64,000 nucleotides of DNA from Amoebophrya sp. A120 (lineage: Eukaryota; Sar; Dinophyceae; Syndiniales; Amoebophryaceae), in contig CAJINV010000006.1 of NCBI GenBank assembly GCA_905178155.1, forward strand, positions 4,754,921-4,818,920, given 5' to 3'. Both the position numbers and the translations under genes were made by a program. The notes below the pieces were generated by a model. It did not search any database, was not told the origin of the DNA, and saw nothing but the letters and a program-made list of their open reading frames with translations. Of the stretch, positions 42,993 to 54,545 are shown piece after piece; positions within the stretch are counted from its first letter, which is position 1, and the number at the start of each line of letters is the position of its first letter.

Positions 42993-45781
42993 CCTGTCGC
43001 GGAGTTTGGCAGGTTCTTCCTGTCGTGCGGTGCTAGCAATACAACTTTGTTAGTTGTAGCTGGTGGATCAGGCACTTGATGGCGTCGTGTCTACTACAAC
43101 TTCGGAAAGCGCGAAGCTGTCACGGAGCAAACAGCAGCAACAATGCTGAAGCAAGATCGAAGAGACTACCTAGGACGCAATCTTGTTGTTGGTTTTGTTT
43201 CTTTTCCAAAAAAAGCGGTTGTAGATTCCTACAGAGAGTTTGCTTTTGTTTACAAGGAAGCTCCAAATTTTATCTCGTCGGCGTGGTCGTGATATACTTC
43301 TGCATGGTTGTACTAGAGAGTGCAACAAGAAGACGACCAAAGTGGACGAGCAACGAATCTTCTGGCGTCGACCCCACGAAGCATCGACGACGTTACCACG
43401 AGCAGGTCGAAAACTACGATGCTACGATATTATCACGCTACGTCTTTTTCACTCCTTCGACGAGTTGTACATAGGAAGTAAACAAGTCGATGCTAGTTCC
43501 TATTCGAGCATGAAGACAACGAGTAGAAGCTACCGACGTGGTTCTAAAACGATCATTTACGCCAAAAGTACGGACTTCTACTGCTTCCGACCTCAAAAGT
43601 AGGAATACATAGTGACGATGCGATCTACAACGATTCCTCATTATTCATTTTTCGGCGGCCTTTCGAAGGGACACGGCTCACGAGCTGAAGTAGAAACAAA
43701 TACTTATTTCCGAATCCATTGGCTCTTCACACGATGCGACGACTTTACTTTTCAGGATCCGATTGCGATTTCAAGAATTTGCATCGCACATATATGAGGA
43801 CAGCAAGTAGAAAGTGCATTCTTACATCACGTCTGCGCGCCTCTGAACACACTACTCAGCGCGACTACCACTGGGCTGCGCGCACGGGCTACTTGCAGCC
43901 TGCTTCAGCCGAAAGTTGCCGATCGTGAAATAGTAATACGCCTCCAATTATGGGAGGAATGAAGTTTCCGGGCTTCGATGGGGGCTGTGTGCCTGAAGGA
44001 CAGAACAGGGACGAGGACCTGACCTAGGCTGCACCCGCCCCCTCCATCCTGCCAAAAGGAAACACACCGCGCGCGGCGCCAGGCCATCGATCCTAAAATA
44101 CGAACCCCACCCGCGCGCGACCGGGGCTAAAACATGCTCCCTCGGAATCCAGCAGGGGCACACCACGCCCCACCCCTGTCCGCTCGGGCTTGGGCGCGTC
44201 CGCCGAAAGGAGATGAAAATGACTACAGACAGGGCGCCCATGACTGGGGTGGACAGAACGAACCAACCACCGCCCGGCCCGCGCGCGGGCGCCAACCCTG
44301 GCTGGGTGACTGGTATAATGAAGGGCCTGCCCGGGAGGGAGCATGGCCGGCGGGGCCATTTCATCCCGACACACGCGCGCCCCATACACAAGACGGGGCG
44401 AGCGGGGCCCACACGACGCCGAACACACAGCCCGCCGTGCGCCGCGGCCCTTGCTTTCTATCCCGGCCGGCCGCCCGCGCGGCCGGCCGTGGCCATATAT
44501 TTGGACCCTTGCGCCCAAGCCACGGAAAGGCAGCGGCGCCGTGGGCAGTCCGGCCGCTCCTGCTTGGTCAGATTGAGAATTGCCGCCGGTGGCCACAGCT
44601 TTAGCGCCCCAATCGCCCGTCACACGGTAGGGAAACGCCTGGGCGGTGGGGAAACGCCTCCGCCGGCCGCGCCGCTCGCCCCAAGCTGGCCGGAGCACCG
44701 ACATGAGCACTGCAACGCGGCAGGCGGGCCGCCAACAAGCACGGGCGCCTAGCGAGGCGGCGCGTGGCCGCAAAGAACAGAGCCGCCGGAGAGGGCGCGG
44801 CCACGTTTCGCGCAATCACGCACGACGGCGGGCAGTGCCCCGGAGGTGAACTATATGCCGCCAAACCGCCAAGAATGAACGCTGCCGGCCCTCGCTCAGC
44901 CTCTCTTCGCTCAGCCTCTCTCTTCTCTGAATATGTCTCGTGCAACGTGCTGCCTCGCCTCTCTCCCCTCAGCCTGTTACGGTGCATCCGCACCCACTCG
45001 ACCACACAACAATTCGCGCAATTTTCTACGAACACTTTTCTGCCTCGTCACTTCATTGATAACCGCTGTATATGCTTCTGTGCTGTAGAGATAAATTGAA
45101 CTAGAAACCCTAAAACCCATTAAACCCTGAGAAGCCCGGCCTCGACGGACGCCCATCTTGTCTTTCATAATCCCTACATGCATATTTTTCGAAAACAAAA
45201 AGGAAAAAAAGGAAGGATGAAGAGAAAAATCGAGCGAGGCGAACGAATCTCTCGGCGGCCTATGATGAGCTGTAGAGATAAATAAGAATTTCTCTATATG
45301 GCCATGAGGCTTGATTTGCGATCACGCATGGGCGAGTTTGGTGCTACTTTGGTACTACTTGTTGAGCTTTTTAGTCCAGCAAAACGCAACAGCAAATGTG
45401 CGGAACGCAATATGTCCTCGTCGCAGAAGGGAGAACAAGAGCAATTACCGATGAACAATGCGAATTTGTACGATCCTGGTGCCTGCGGCTACTATATCTT
45501 CACGAGCGCGCCAATTGAGAATGATTCAACATGACCAAATCACGATAAAACCTTCATCGTCGTCATCAACGTGGAGGTCAGAATACAACTTCTGACTCAG
45601 TAGACAACTGTTTTTTGATTTTCTGTTGGTCTTTCGTTTTAGTTGCAGTGGTGGAAAAATGGTTGACATGGAGTTTCTGTTTCATCATGTTCTCAGCTTT
45701 TCCTGCTTGTGCTCGTTTGTTTTTCCGAAGAAAGTACTATAAGTAGGTGGTGATCTTTTGTTCTAGAAAGACGCCATTTCT
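42993..45781. other. region without a firm gene
   Basis: 43.0-43.9 kb has overlapping short plus-strand frames, one with a hydrophobic segment (43076-43474), none convincing. 43.95-44.9 kb is GC-rich. No introner is present. Confidence 0.5.
45105..45130 (-). repeat. degenerate telomere-like CCCTAAA repeats
   Basis: AAACCCTAAAACCC then TTAAACCC, the reverse complement of imperfect TTTAGGG units, opposite in orientation to the run at 30595. Confidence 0.5.
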
Positions 45782-47575
45782 TCACCCTCTCACAGACCTC
45801 CCCCCTCGACCCCCCGTCGGCGACTTCGGTGCAGCCGGTGAAGTTTTGTTCGAGGTAGTTGATGACCCTGCGCCCCGCGTGGATCTGCGGTCATTCCCGG
45901 GGGAAGACGGCGAAGAAGGCTCCACCTCCGGCGCGGCTGTAGTCGTTTCCTCCGTAACTGATTTGTTCCGCACGATGATGACGTGATCGGAGAACAACTT
46001 CGTAAGCTTCGTCACCAAGCCGACCAAAACCACTTTGCACAAAATCCCGATGATAAACTTCCAGACCACAATATCACAGAAAAAAAGTGTTACAGTTACT
46101 TACACACTTGTTGGAGTTTCTGCATCACAAAGTTGCTCGACATGGCAAAGAAAACCTGTGATGCGCAGACTATAAGGGAAAACACGAATGATATGAGGCT
46201 GGCAAGCATTTCCTGCATGACAGAGGTTGTCTGTCTTGCTTGTCTTCGAGCAGAGTGTGTAACTGTGACACTTTTTTCTCAGGATACACAAAATACCCGA
46301 CGCACGCCATCCCGACTGGCGTGAAGACTGCTGAGTACGGGCTTGTATTGTTTGCAAAAGCATCACAGTCGTCATCTCATGGTTGCAGGAACACTGCATG
46401 ACAGATCAAGATCTAGTGAGTCATGAGTAACCTGAACCAGCATCACAAGCTGAGTTTTTGCCTGTGGTTCAAGTTATGCGTTATTCAATTCAATTTGTCA
46501 TGCACAAGCACATGTACCAGCACCTATAGACTCGTGCTGCAATGCTTTTGCAATGCGTAATTTGTAGTGCAGTATACCGCAACTTGGTTGTAGTACCCCG
46601 AAAAAACTGCTATTGCCGCATCAACCGCAGTTTTTTGTTCTCGTCCCAACTCTGTCAAGTGCAAAAATGTTCGGGCCTGGATAAGTGCAGGTGTTTGTCA
46701 TGCGATTTGTACGTGTTGGCCCGGAAGGTCTCGTTTGGCTTGCAATTGCAAGCGGCAGCATCACAAGTTTTGCGGTTGTTTCAATCTCGATGTCGATTCT
46801 CACTGCCCAATCCGCATGACAAATCTCTTCTTTGGACAACTTTTTCTTATCACGCATCACAATTTTTTCTTTTATATTTATCTGAGCAATCGATCTATAA
46901 TAAACGGGCATGACAAGATTACATCTTATTTGCCTTACTGACCCACACCCAGACATATTTGCCATGCATAAACTCCGCCAACGCGACACAAACCTTCACC
47001 TCAAAACCTCTTGCCGACTCCGTTTTCACTCGTTATGGGATTCTCAGTTGTTACATTCTCAACTGCTGTTCGATGAATTTGACATGCAAAATTCCCATAC
47101 GTCCAAGTCGCCAGAAGATTATGGTGATTTGCATGACACATTCTCGAAGGGCTAAACAGCATCCAAGTCTGTTGCGAATTTGTGATGCGAGACTCGCAAC
47201 AAGCTTGCCCCTTTCCATATTGCTCTTCTTGCATCACAGATTCGTGGTGTAAGAGTTGAGAATGTGACGTTTGAGAGCGCCATACTGGTGCTGCGCATCG
47301 TCTGAAGTAGAAGTCGGCAAAGTAGTAGATCAGACCTATTCTGTGCAAAAGTATCGCACAACTCGTAGTAATCGCAGTCAAGCATTACAAATCTCCTTCT
47401 CAACCTAAATCCGCATTACAAATTCCATTCTTCATGCTGAGGGATTTTGTCATGCGATTTCTACTAGTACGGTACTTTTGCAGTCCATAAGGCCGAAAAG
47501 TAGTCCATTCAGAACCAGCGATAGCGCTATGGCCACCTGCCGGACGGCGCTGAAAAGCCGCACTGTGGACACCAT
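45782..47575 (-). CDS. unrecognised membrane protein, 205 aa, six exons
   Basis: Minus-strand exons 47575-47490, 47331-47285, 47028-46971, 46647-46560, 46340-46287 and 46066-45782, total 618 nt. An N-terminal hydrophobic segment (VAIALSLVLNGLLFGLIYYF) is followed by a soluble region. One or two further membrane segments come next (VGMACVGYFVVWKFIIGILCKVVLVGLV), then a Ser/Thr/Pro-rich tail. All five introns are introners and only two look alike. I do not recognise the family. Confidence 0.82.
46072..46286. mobile_element. introner, singleton family with long perfect ends
   Basis: Starts TATCACAGAAAAAAGTGTTA and ends CACTTTTTTCTCAGGATA. Duplication CACAA is exact at 46067-46071 and 46287-46291. 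Confidence 0.95.
46346..46559. mobile_element. introner, family A-like
   Basis: Starts TATTGTTTGCAAAAGCATC and ends ATGCTTTTGCAATGCGTA. Flanks GCTTG/ATTTG. Frame is kept. Confidence 0.85.
46653..46970. mobile_element. introner, family B, first TAT changed to TGT
   Basis: Starts TGTCAAGTGCAAAAATG and ends ACATATTTGCCATGCATA. Duplication AACTC is exact at 46648-46652 and 46971-46975. Confidence 0.93.
47034..47284. mobile_element. introner, family C
   Basis: Starts TATGGGATTCTCAGTTGTTA and ends GACGTTTGAGAGCGCCATA. Flanks CTCGT/CTGGT. Family C ends are built on ACATTCTCAACTG. Confidence 0.92.
47337..47489. mobile_element. introner, family A
   Basis: Starts TATTCTGTGCAAAAG and ends TACTTTTGCAGTCCATA. 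Flanks AGACC/AGGCC. Confidence 0.94.
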
Positions 47576-48361
47576 GGGTAGTTGAAGTTCAAGTTTTGCG
47601 GAAAATCAAATATAGGCTAGCATATGCTTATCCTGCTATTCGTTTGCGCACGCGCCAATCATTCAAATCTAGAAATTTGGCACTTTTGCTGCGCCCACGT
47701 TATACTCCAATCAGGCAGATCTATGCTAGAAATTCAGACCTCTTGCGGTACTTTCAAGCTGCAATACTTCTACTTCATTTGTGGAGTATTATCTTCCCTC
47801 CCACTCTGGACAAAATGCACTCGGTGAAGCACCACATACTCACGACTCCGCCTTCTCTCGGCGCACAGAGAGCATGAAAACGAAAATGAGCGTATAGATA
47901 CGTAAGCAATTTTCAATAAATATGACCACAAAATAGCACTATCGATCGGAACGTTCTGTGCCCCATCTGGCTCTAGTGAGAGCTTAACTAGAAATGCTCC
48001 CACCTCCCACTCATGCCGCCGGAGCACAAAGTCACAAAATGAACACCAATCATGGCGCAAATTCGCACTCGCCACTCCAGATGCATGCGATTGCGTCCTC
48101 CGGCGGGACGGAACGAAGCAGGCGGCAGTTAACGGCTCCGCGGGCCGGGGCAACAGCGTCACGAAACAACAAAAAGCGGATCTGGACGCAGCTCGCTACA
48201 CCGTTCCAGGCGAGGTCCGGCGGCCCCAAGGGGGACGCAGACTAGCGAGGCACTGGCCAGAAACGAAAGGCCCGCCCGGGAGGTGCTATACTTCCATGGC
48301 GGCCAGGGGGGGGGGCGCTATACTTCCAAATAACTTGATCCAGGGGAAGTAGCGCCGCAAA

Positions 48362-48875
48362 TTACAACCACGCGGGCCGTCCCGAATAGCGCGCGCGGAG
48401 CCTAGGCCGGGCGTCGGAGCCGGCCTGCTTTTTTCTGGGCACGAGAGCACAATCTTGGCGACGTAGCCCACCATCGCTTCTGGAAAGCCTGCGCCGTGCC
48501 GAAGCGAAAGGCCAGGGCCCGCGCAGCGCCCCCTGAATCCCCGACTTCGTAAAAATCGCCGTCCCGAGTATGCGTTGCAACAACATCGCGCTCTTACCTT
48601 AGGAATGGTAGTCATGCATGACAGATCTATCTTTTCTTTGCGCGCCAACCTCCAGCATTACAAATTCCATTTTCCATTTTTCATGCTGGTCAAATTTGGG
48701 ATGCGATTTCAAACGCGGCGATGCTTTTGCAGTCGATACCGAAGACCGCCACGCGGCTCACCCCGCGCGCCGCGTAGAGCTTTTTGTTCCCGAACACCGC
48801 GCGGGCTCCGGATTTTTTTGCCGCAGTACTGTATGCAGCAGAAATAAAGCTGTGTACGCGTAATGCCGTTCTCAT
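48362..48875 (-). CDS. hypothetical 112-aa basic protein, possible organelle-targeted
   Basis: Minus-strand exons 48875-48739 and 48563-48362 (339 nt). The start MRTALRVHSFISAAYSTAAK is rich in Arg, Ala and Ser with no acids, as in a mitochondrial presequence. The rest is basic, and the end lies in a GC-rich block (ALRGPWPFASARRRLSR). Family unknown. The introner with a 4-of-5 duplication supports a spliced gene. The second-exon frame could be wrong beyond the junction. Confidence 0.6.
48569..48738. mobile_element. introner, family A (diverged)
   Basis: Starts TATGCGTTGCAACAACATCG and ends CGATGCTTTTGCAGTCGATA. Flanks CCGAG/CCGAA. Confidence 0.88.
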
Positions 48876-49882
48876 GTTATGCGTGGAGCAACACCCTGTT
48901 CTTTCCACCTGTAGCTGTAACATGGTGAGGCAGCTTCTAGCTGTATTTGTTTCATGGGTGATTTGGTGTTCTTTTTCAGTTTCATGGATACGAAAGGCCT
49001 ATACAAATAGTTGAGAAATTACGCGCGGGCCAGCTTTTCTGTCGGATATGTGGTCCTCCACAGACAGGGCCGCGTCCGCCACAGACAGTGCAACACCCCG
49101 ACATCGTTCAACACGTGGCCGAGCAACGTGCTGCAAGACGGCGCGCTCCCGGGCAGGCGGTGGCCGCCCGGTCGGCTAGCGTTGTGCGTTGTTGAGCGTA
49201 CAACCCCGCAACAGCAGCTCGAAGCTTATCTGAGTGGAAGGCTCCTAAGACTTCACTCCTCATCGTGTAATGCTAATGCAGCGTGTGTGTGTCTATTTCG
49301 AATATACGAATATGTATATGAGAAGTGGCCACTTTGTCAGTATCTCGGGAACCACAGGCAGTGCCAAATACATTTCAATTTCTCTCAATGACGATTTACG
49401 CTTACACTCCTTTCACGGATTCCTGACGCTCCTTTCTCGTTCTCGATTTTATCAAGCACATCATTGGTGAGCATGCATACTCTTACGCAAAGCAAAGCAA
49501 GAAACGAACGGAATATATCTTACGAAGCCCCTTCTGCTCGTCTAGATTGAAGTTGAACATGTTGTGCATGAAGCAAAGACCGAAGATGACGAACACGATT
49601 CTGCTGTCGTCGAAAGACAAAGAAGAAGAACAATCAGCCTAAAAAAATAAGACTCATTGGAATCCAGTTTCCGCTGACTTTAGTCCTCTCACGTTAATAT
49701 TTTCATTACAGAGTGCTTCTTGTCTCGCAGCGACAGCAATACATACTTATTCGCTCTCGCATTTTCACCGTAGAGCCACCCGACTGCTGTGTCGTCACGA
49801 TCGCTGTGAGCAATTCAGAGAAAGTCTGTGACCGCGGTGCGTAGCTCAGAAAATTGTAATGAGATTTTCCATCACGACGTTC
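48876..49882. other. intergenic region, no gene seen
   Basis: Between two minus-strand genes. One GC-rich patch at 49.04-49.21 kb. No introner. Confidence 0.6.
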
Positions 49883-52800
49883 TCAACTCTTCACAACATT
49901 TTTCCGCCCCACCGCCACTGCACCGACCTTTTGTCGCATGTCCTTCTTTCTCGATTCCGCCAAATTTTCGACCGCTGATTCCGGGATTTTCAAGTCTTGC
50001 GTCAAAAATTCGTAGCAATCCACGTCGTAAAAACCCTGTAGGAGGATCTCAAAGGGAACCGTCGGCGCGTCTTTTGCCATGATCACTTGCCCGCTCGTGG
50101 ACTTCAGCACGTGCTGTTTCAAATGCGCCAGCACCTTGTCGAGATCCAGGTAATATGCATTGCAAATGTGTCTGGCTCTGGCACCTAGCATGCTAGTTTG
50201 TGTGAAAAGGAGGCACACTTCAAGATGACGCAGCCACGCATGACAAGTTTCTGGGCTCCTGGCTGTGTGTTTGTTCCCTTTCCGCATGACAAACTGTATT
50301 TTTGCATGACAGCCATAACTATTTTTTCCTGGTACGCATTACAAATTCAACCCTTTGCTCGCTTCTTATGGCGCGCGCATTACAAACTTAAGAGTCAGAT
50401 GAGGCAAGCATAACAAACTCAGATTCTTCTAGACCCAAACATATTTTTTGCATCCGATAGGTAATACTTCGACAGGCCCTGGATGAGGGTGCAATTGTGG
50501 TTCATCCGCTTCTCCGTGCGGACCTGAATCTTCGGGAGCTTTCCGTTTTTGTAGGCGATTTGAAGTTGGTCCCTCGCCGAGGTTTGCACTGGATATGGGA
50601 ATGAAAAGATTTTTCGAAAAGGCTACATCAACAAGGTAGCACTACTTCCACACGAGTTTGTATTGATGTGCAACTCACATGTAAGACTACCGCTACTCAG
50701 CTTATGATTACTTACTCGTGACGAAAAGGGTGCACTACGACTCTTGATTTTTCAGTACAGTGTAAGAGACATCAAAACTAGTAAATTCTGCCATGAGCAA
50801 TCCTTTCCAAACTCTTTCTCATTCCATATCAGCGGCATCGTCACAATGCGGTGGTGCTTCTCCCCGGAAACGCAGTTCTCCCAGAGTAATCGCGAGAAGG
50901 ATTCGAACGTCAGTGAAGAGACATCCGTATGCATCGCAAATAGGTCTCGGCCTGGAAGAGTCCGAGTTTGTCATGCTAAATCTTGTCGACACAAAAATCT
51001 GTATTGCGTGACCAGGAAAAGTCATATACTTTTGGTTTCCGGAAGGTGGCATTTCTCATCCGGATTCGGCATTGCGAAGCATTCTGGAAACTTGTGATGC
51101 TAGACGCGACATTCCAGACCTTTTGGGTCATGCAAAAGCTGCATGACAGAGCTTGCATCTTCCAGACCCAGACACATTTGCAGTTGATAAACTGGCGCGG
51201 GCGGCTGTCCTCGGGGGCTAGTAGATTCTCGTTTCTGCGGCTCAAATTTTTGTTTCCCTGGAAGCGCGGCTGGCCCTCGTCCTTTCATGGCTTTCTGATC
51301 GCCCCCTGCTTCGAGTGTCGGAAATGCGTCCAAATCCTCCTCGTCAAAGACGAAATCCTGTTGCGCCACAAGCTTAGCTGCGTTTGATTGAAGATAATTG
51401 CCCGAGGTGGACCCACCACCGACGTTGCTGCTTGTCGCACCGCTTTGCTTCTTAGTATTGCTCGCAGCCATGTAGCCGGAGACGGAGTCTCGTAATCGTG
51501 GCACTATGCACTGCAAAAGCATCGCACTAGTATAAATTGCATTACAAATTTTGGCAAGAAGAGAAGTAGAATTTGTATATGCTGTTTCACCTTAGGAAAA
51601 AGATTTCTCATGCATATCTGCAATTATTACGAGTACGATACTTTTGCACAGGATAGGCACCGTGCTCAGGTTCAGCATTTTCTTGCTCGTGGAGAGGTTC
51701 TTTTGTTCGCAAAACCGCTTTATCAAATGTAAAAATGTCTGGGTCTGGAAGAGTTCATGTTTGTCATGCTTTTCTGACATGACTCTTTAAATCTGTCACG
51801 CACGTTACCCAAGAGCTCCGCTTTTCTGTGATGCAGAAGCGCAGTTTGTCATGCAAAATAGGCAACACCTAGGAGCTCAGAAACTTATCATGCTGAGCCA
51901 GCATCTGTAGCCTCATCATGAGATGACGCCATCCAGCATCACAAGTTTCCAGACCCAGACATTTTTACTTTTGATACGCTTCAAGATTTGCTGGAAGTCC
52001 GACTTTTGCTTCACATAGTGGCTTGTGTTGCTGGAGGTGCTCGGGGTAGTCGTGTTTTTCAAAATGAGATCCTCTTCTTCCCGCCCGCAGGCGGTTGCAA
52101 TTTCGGCAATGACGAACTCGCCAACACTGCTCGGAACACGAAACACCTCTTCGTACTGAATGAATTGACACACCCCGAGTTTGCTATTCGTGACGGCGAG
52201 ACTGGCAAACAGTTGGCCGGGTGACAGGTTTCTCAGGTTTGTAGGTGCGGTAGAAGACGATGAGTTCGACGCTCCAGGGAATAAAGCACCACCTGGCACT
52301 TCGTCCGACGAAAGCTTTTCGTGCAACGCGTGATCCTTCACCGCAGGGTGCTTGAAGTTGAACTTCAGTATGGCGTTCTCAAGCGTTACATTCTCAACTG
52401 TAGTTACATGGATTTGCAATGCAAGAACAGCAATAGTAAAAGTGGCAATATTGCAGCTTTCGCATCACAGATTTGCCACATTTTATCATGCTGTTTAGCC
52501 ATTCGAAAATTTGTCATGCTACGGACCTTGATCAAGTGGAGGCTGGTGGCAACTTTGCATGGCAAATCCGTGTAACAGTTGAGAATGTAACAATTGAGAA
52601 TGCCATACTCAGAGCCTTCGTCTTGTCCTTGTTAAAGCTGATCAGATTTTCGTACTCCGCATCTAATTTCTCAAAAAAAGGCTTGAGTTTTTTCCCGGAG
52701 CTCTTTTTCACGTCAACGCTTGTGTTGTTCGGGCGGTTTGGGCGGAGGAAGTTGGCGTAGAAGGTGTTCTATCAAATGCAAATATGTCGTCTGGGTCTGG

Positions 52801-54545
52801 AAAGTGTCATGCGCGTTTTGCTTTTGTATGACCCATGATGTCTGTGATGCATGCCCCAGCATCACAGATAGATTTTCTGACTGTCTCTTGATGCCTATCC
52901 AGCATGACACATGCTTTCTCCGCACTGCAAAAACGCGGAATACTCTTGCTATTGAGGCAATACAGATTTTTTTGGATTCCAAAACTAGCATTACAGATTC
53001 CATTCTTCCAGACGCAGACACATTTGCATTTGATATGTTCAGGTCGATGGGAAGTTGTTTTTCTATCTGCGGCTGCTGAAGTTTTAAGGCCTGAAGGAAG
53101 GACTTGGTCAGCAGCTGATCCATTTCTGGTGCTGAAACTGGTGCTTCATCACTGTCTTTTTCTCCGCCATAGTCGTTTATGTTCTCGTTCCCAGCTTTAT
53201 TTTCACCCCTCGGCGTGTTGGAGTTGCTGCGTGAAGCACCACTCTTACTCGTGCCGGAAGTTAGCACGACTTGGTCGTTTTGCAACTGCGGAGCAGCTGC
53301 TGTCTTCAATTTGTTTTTCTTGCTACCCGGGGTTGTTCCTGATTGCTTTGCCTGCATTTCCAGCCGCCGTTGCTCCCGCTTGGACAGTTGTGGTTGGTCT
53401 TCAGTGGCACTGTCACTGCAGCTGTCGACCTGTCGATCTCCAGCGCCGCCGTCCGCGTCGTGATCGGTCGGTCCGCCTACGGTAGACGCTTTGTTTTTAC
53501 CGTCTTCATCATCATCGTCTTCTTCAGGCTGGCTTCCTGCGGCTCTTCCCGGAGAAGAGACAACAGGAGATGTTCGTGCGTTCTCCTTACTAGGAGCACT
53601 ATCGACTTTTTGATCGTCCACTCCATCCTCGCCATCAGTCTTTCGTCCCGCCACCTTGCTAAAAATCGCATCTACTCGATCGTTCGAAAATCCGGGCGGG
53701 GAGAGCCAATTCTTCGGAAATTTTTGCCACAAACAGTCGCCAAACCGGTGCAGGATCTTGACTGCAGTCCCCGCCTTCAAGGCATCGAAATCCAAGTGAG
53801 TGTTGTTCCCGGCTGCACCTGCTCCCGGAGAAGAAATGCCTTTCTTTAAAACTTCCAGCTGCCAGACCCCAACTGCAATTGCGAACGGGTTACCCTCGAC
53901 TTTAATCTCCACCAAGCTGCCTTTTTTGACCGCCCCGGCTGACAGGAGTTGTTTCTGGTTTTCAAAAGTTGTCTCCGGGTAGAAACACAGCTGCGGCTTG
54001 TTCACGCACAGGCCTGGGGCGAAGACGTCCGAACCCTTGAGGATAAAATGCGACACATCGTCTAGAATGAATATGGTAGGAAGAAATGCGTCTGCGGGTA
54101 CTTGCAATTGATCAGCGCCCACCGGTGGCGCGCGAAGATTCGCAGTACTGAATTTTCTCCATTCAGCATGCGCTGGCGATTCCACGTGTCTCCACAGTGT
54201 GAAAAGCGTAGGAAAGAAAAAGTTGTTAAAACCCAGTTTCGGTTTGTAATTCAACTCGACATTGACGCCTTTCGCGTCCAGTGGCACGATGTACAAGTAC
54301 TCCTGTTCGTTCTGGTCGTTACATGTTGTCAAAAACCCGAAATTCGAGCTGCCTGGAAGCTGATCCGGTGCCGCAATGTTCTGCGTTTTTAAAATCAGTT
54401 GCGTTTTCTTGTTTTTGATGGAGGCTGTATCAGCCGGGTAGTGCTGCTTCAGGAAATCAGCGATTTGTTTCGTTTCCTTGCCCCCGTAAATCTTCTCCTT
54501 GGTCGCACCATCGATGCTGGCAGCTTTTTTGAAGAGGTTCGACAT
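49883..54545 (-). CDS. EIF2D: translation initiation factor eIF2D (ligatin) homologue
   Basis: Minus-strand exons 54545-53036, 52764-52608, 52363-51977, 51715-51656, 51499-51190, 50922 to about 50780, about 50590-50460, and 50148-49883. Start MSNLFKKAASIDGA. The N-terminal region with LFTLWRHVE and GSDVFAPGLC matches the eIF2D PUA-type domain (roughly residues 40-260). A long acidic Ser-rich linker follows. Then comes the SWIB-like part (FYANFLRPNRPNNTSVDVKKSSGKKL). The C-terminal SUI1 domain has NGKLPKIQVRTEKRM, TLIQGLSKYYLDLDKVL, and FEILLQGFYDVDCYEFL. It should deliver initiator tRNA to, or recycle, 40S ribosomes in the cytoplasm. The first five exon phases all agree. The intron between about 50780 and 50590 is not resolved. 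The linkers are longer than usual for the family. Confidence 0.9.
50154..50459. mobile_element. introner, family B, inside the SUI1 domain
   Basis: Starts TATGCATTGCAAATGTGTC and ends TTTTTTGCATCCGATA. Duplication GGTAA is exact. Excision rebuilds GLSKYYLDLDKV. Confidence 0.95.
50928..51189. mobile_element. introner, family B
   Basis: Starts TATGCATCGCAAATAGGTC and ends ACATTTGCAGTTGATA. Flanks ATCCG/AACTG do not match. Frame is kept (PVVSSLTFESF). Confidence 0.85.
51505..51655. mobile_element. introner, family A
   Basis: Starts TATGCACTGCAAAAGCATC and ends CTTTTGCACAGGATA. Duplication GGCAC is exact. Confidence 0.95.
51721..51976. mobile_element. introner, family B
   Basis: Starts TATCAAATGTAAAAATGTC and ends ATTTTTACTTTTGATA. 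Duplication CGCTT is exact. Confidence 0.95.
52369..52607. mobile_element. introner, family C
   Basis: Starts TATGGCGTTCTCAAGCGTTA and ends ACAATTGAGAATGCCATA. Flanks TTCAG/CTCAG. Confidence 0.94.
52770..53035. mobile_element. introner, family B
   Basis: Starts TATCAAATGCAAATATGTC and ends ACATTTGCATTTGATA. Duplication TGTTC is exact. Excision rebuilds LNTFYANFLRP. Confidence 0.95.
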
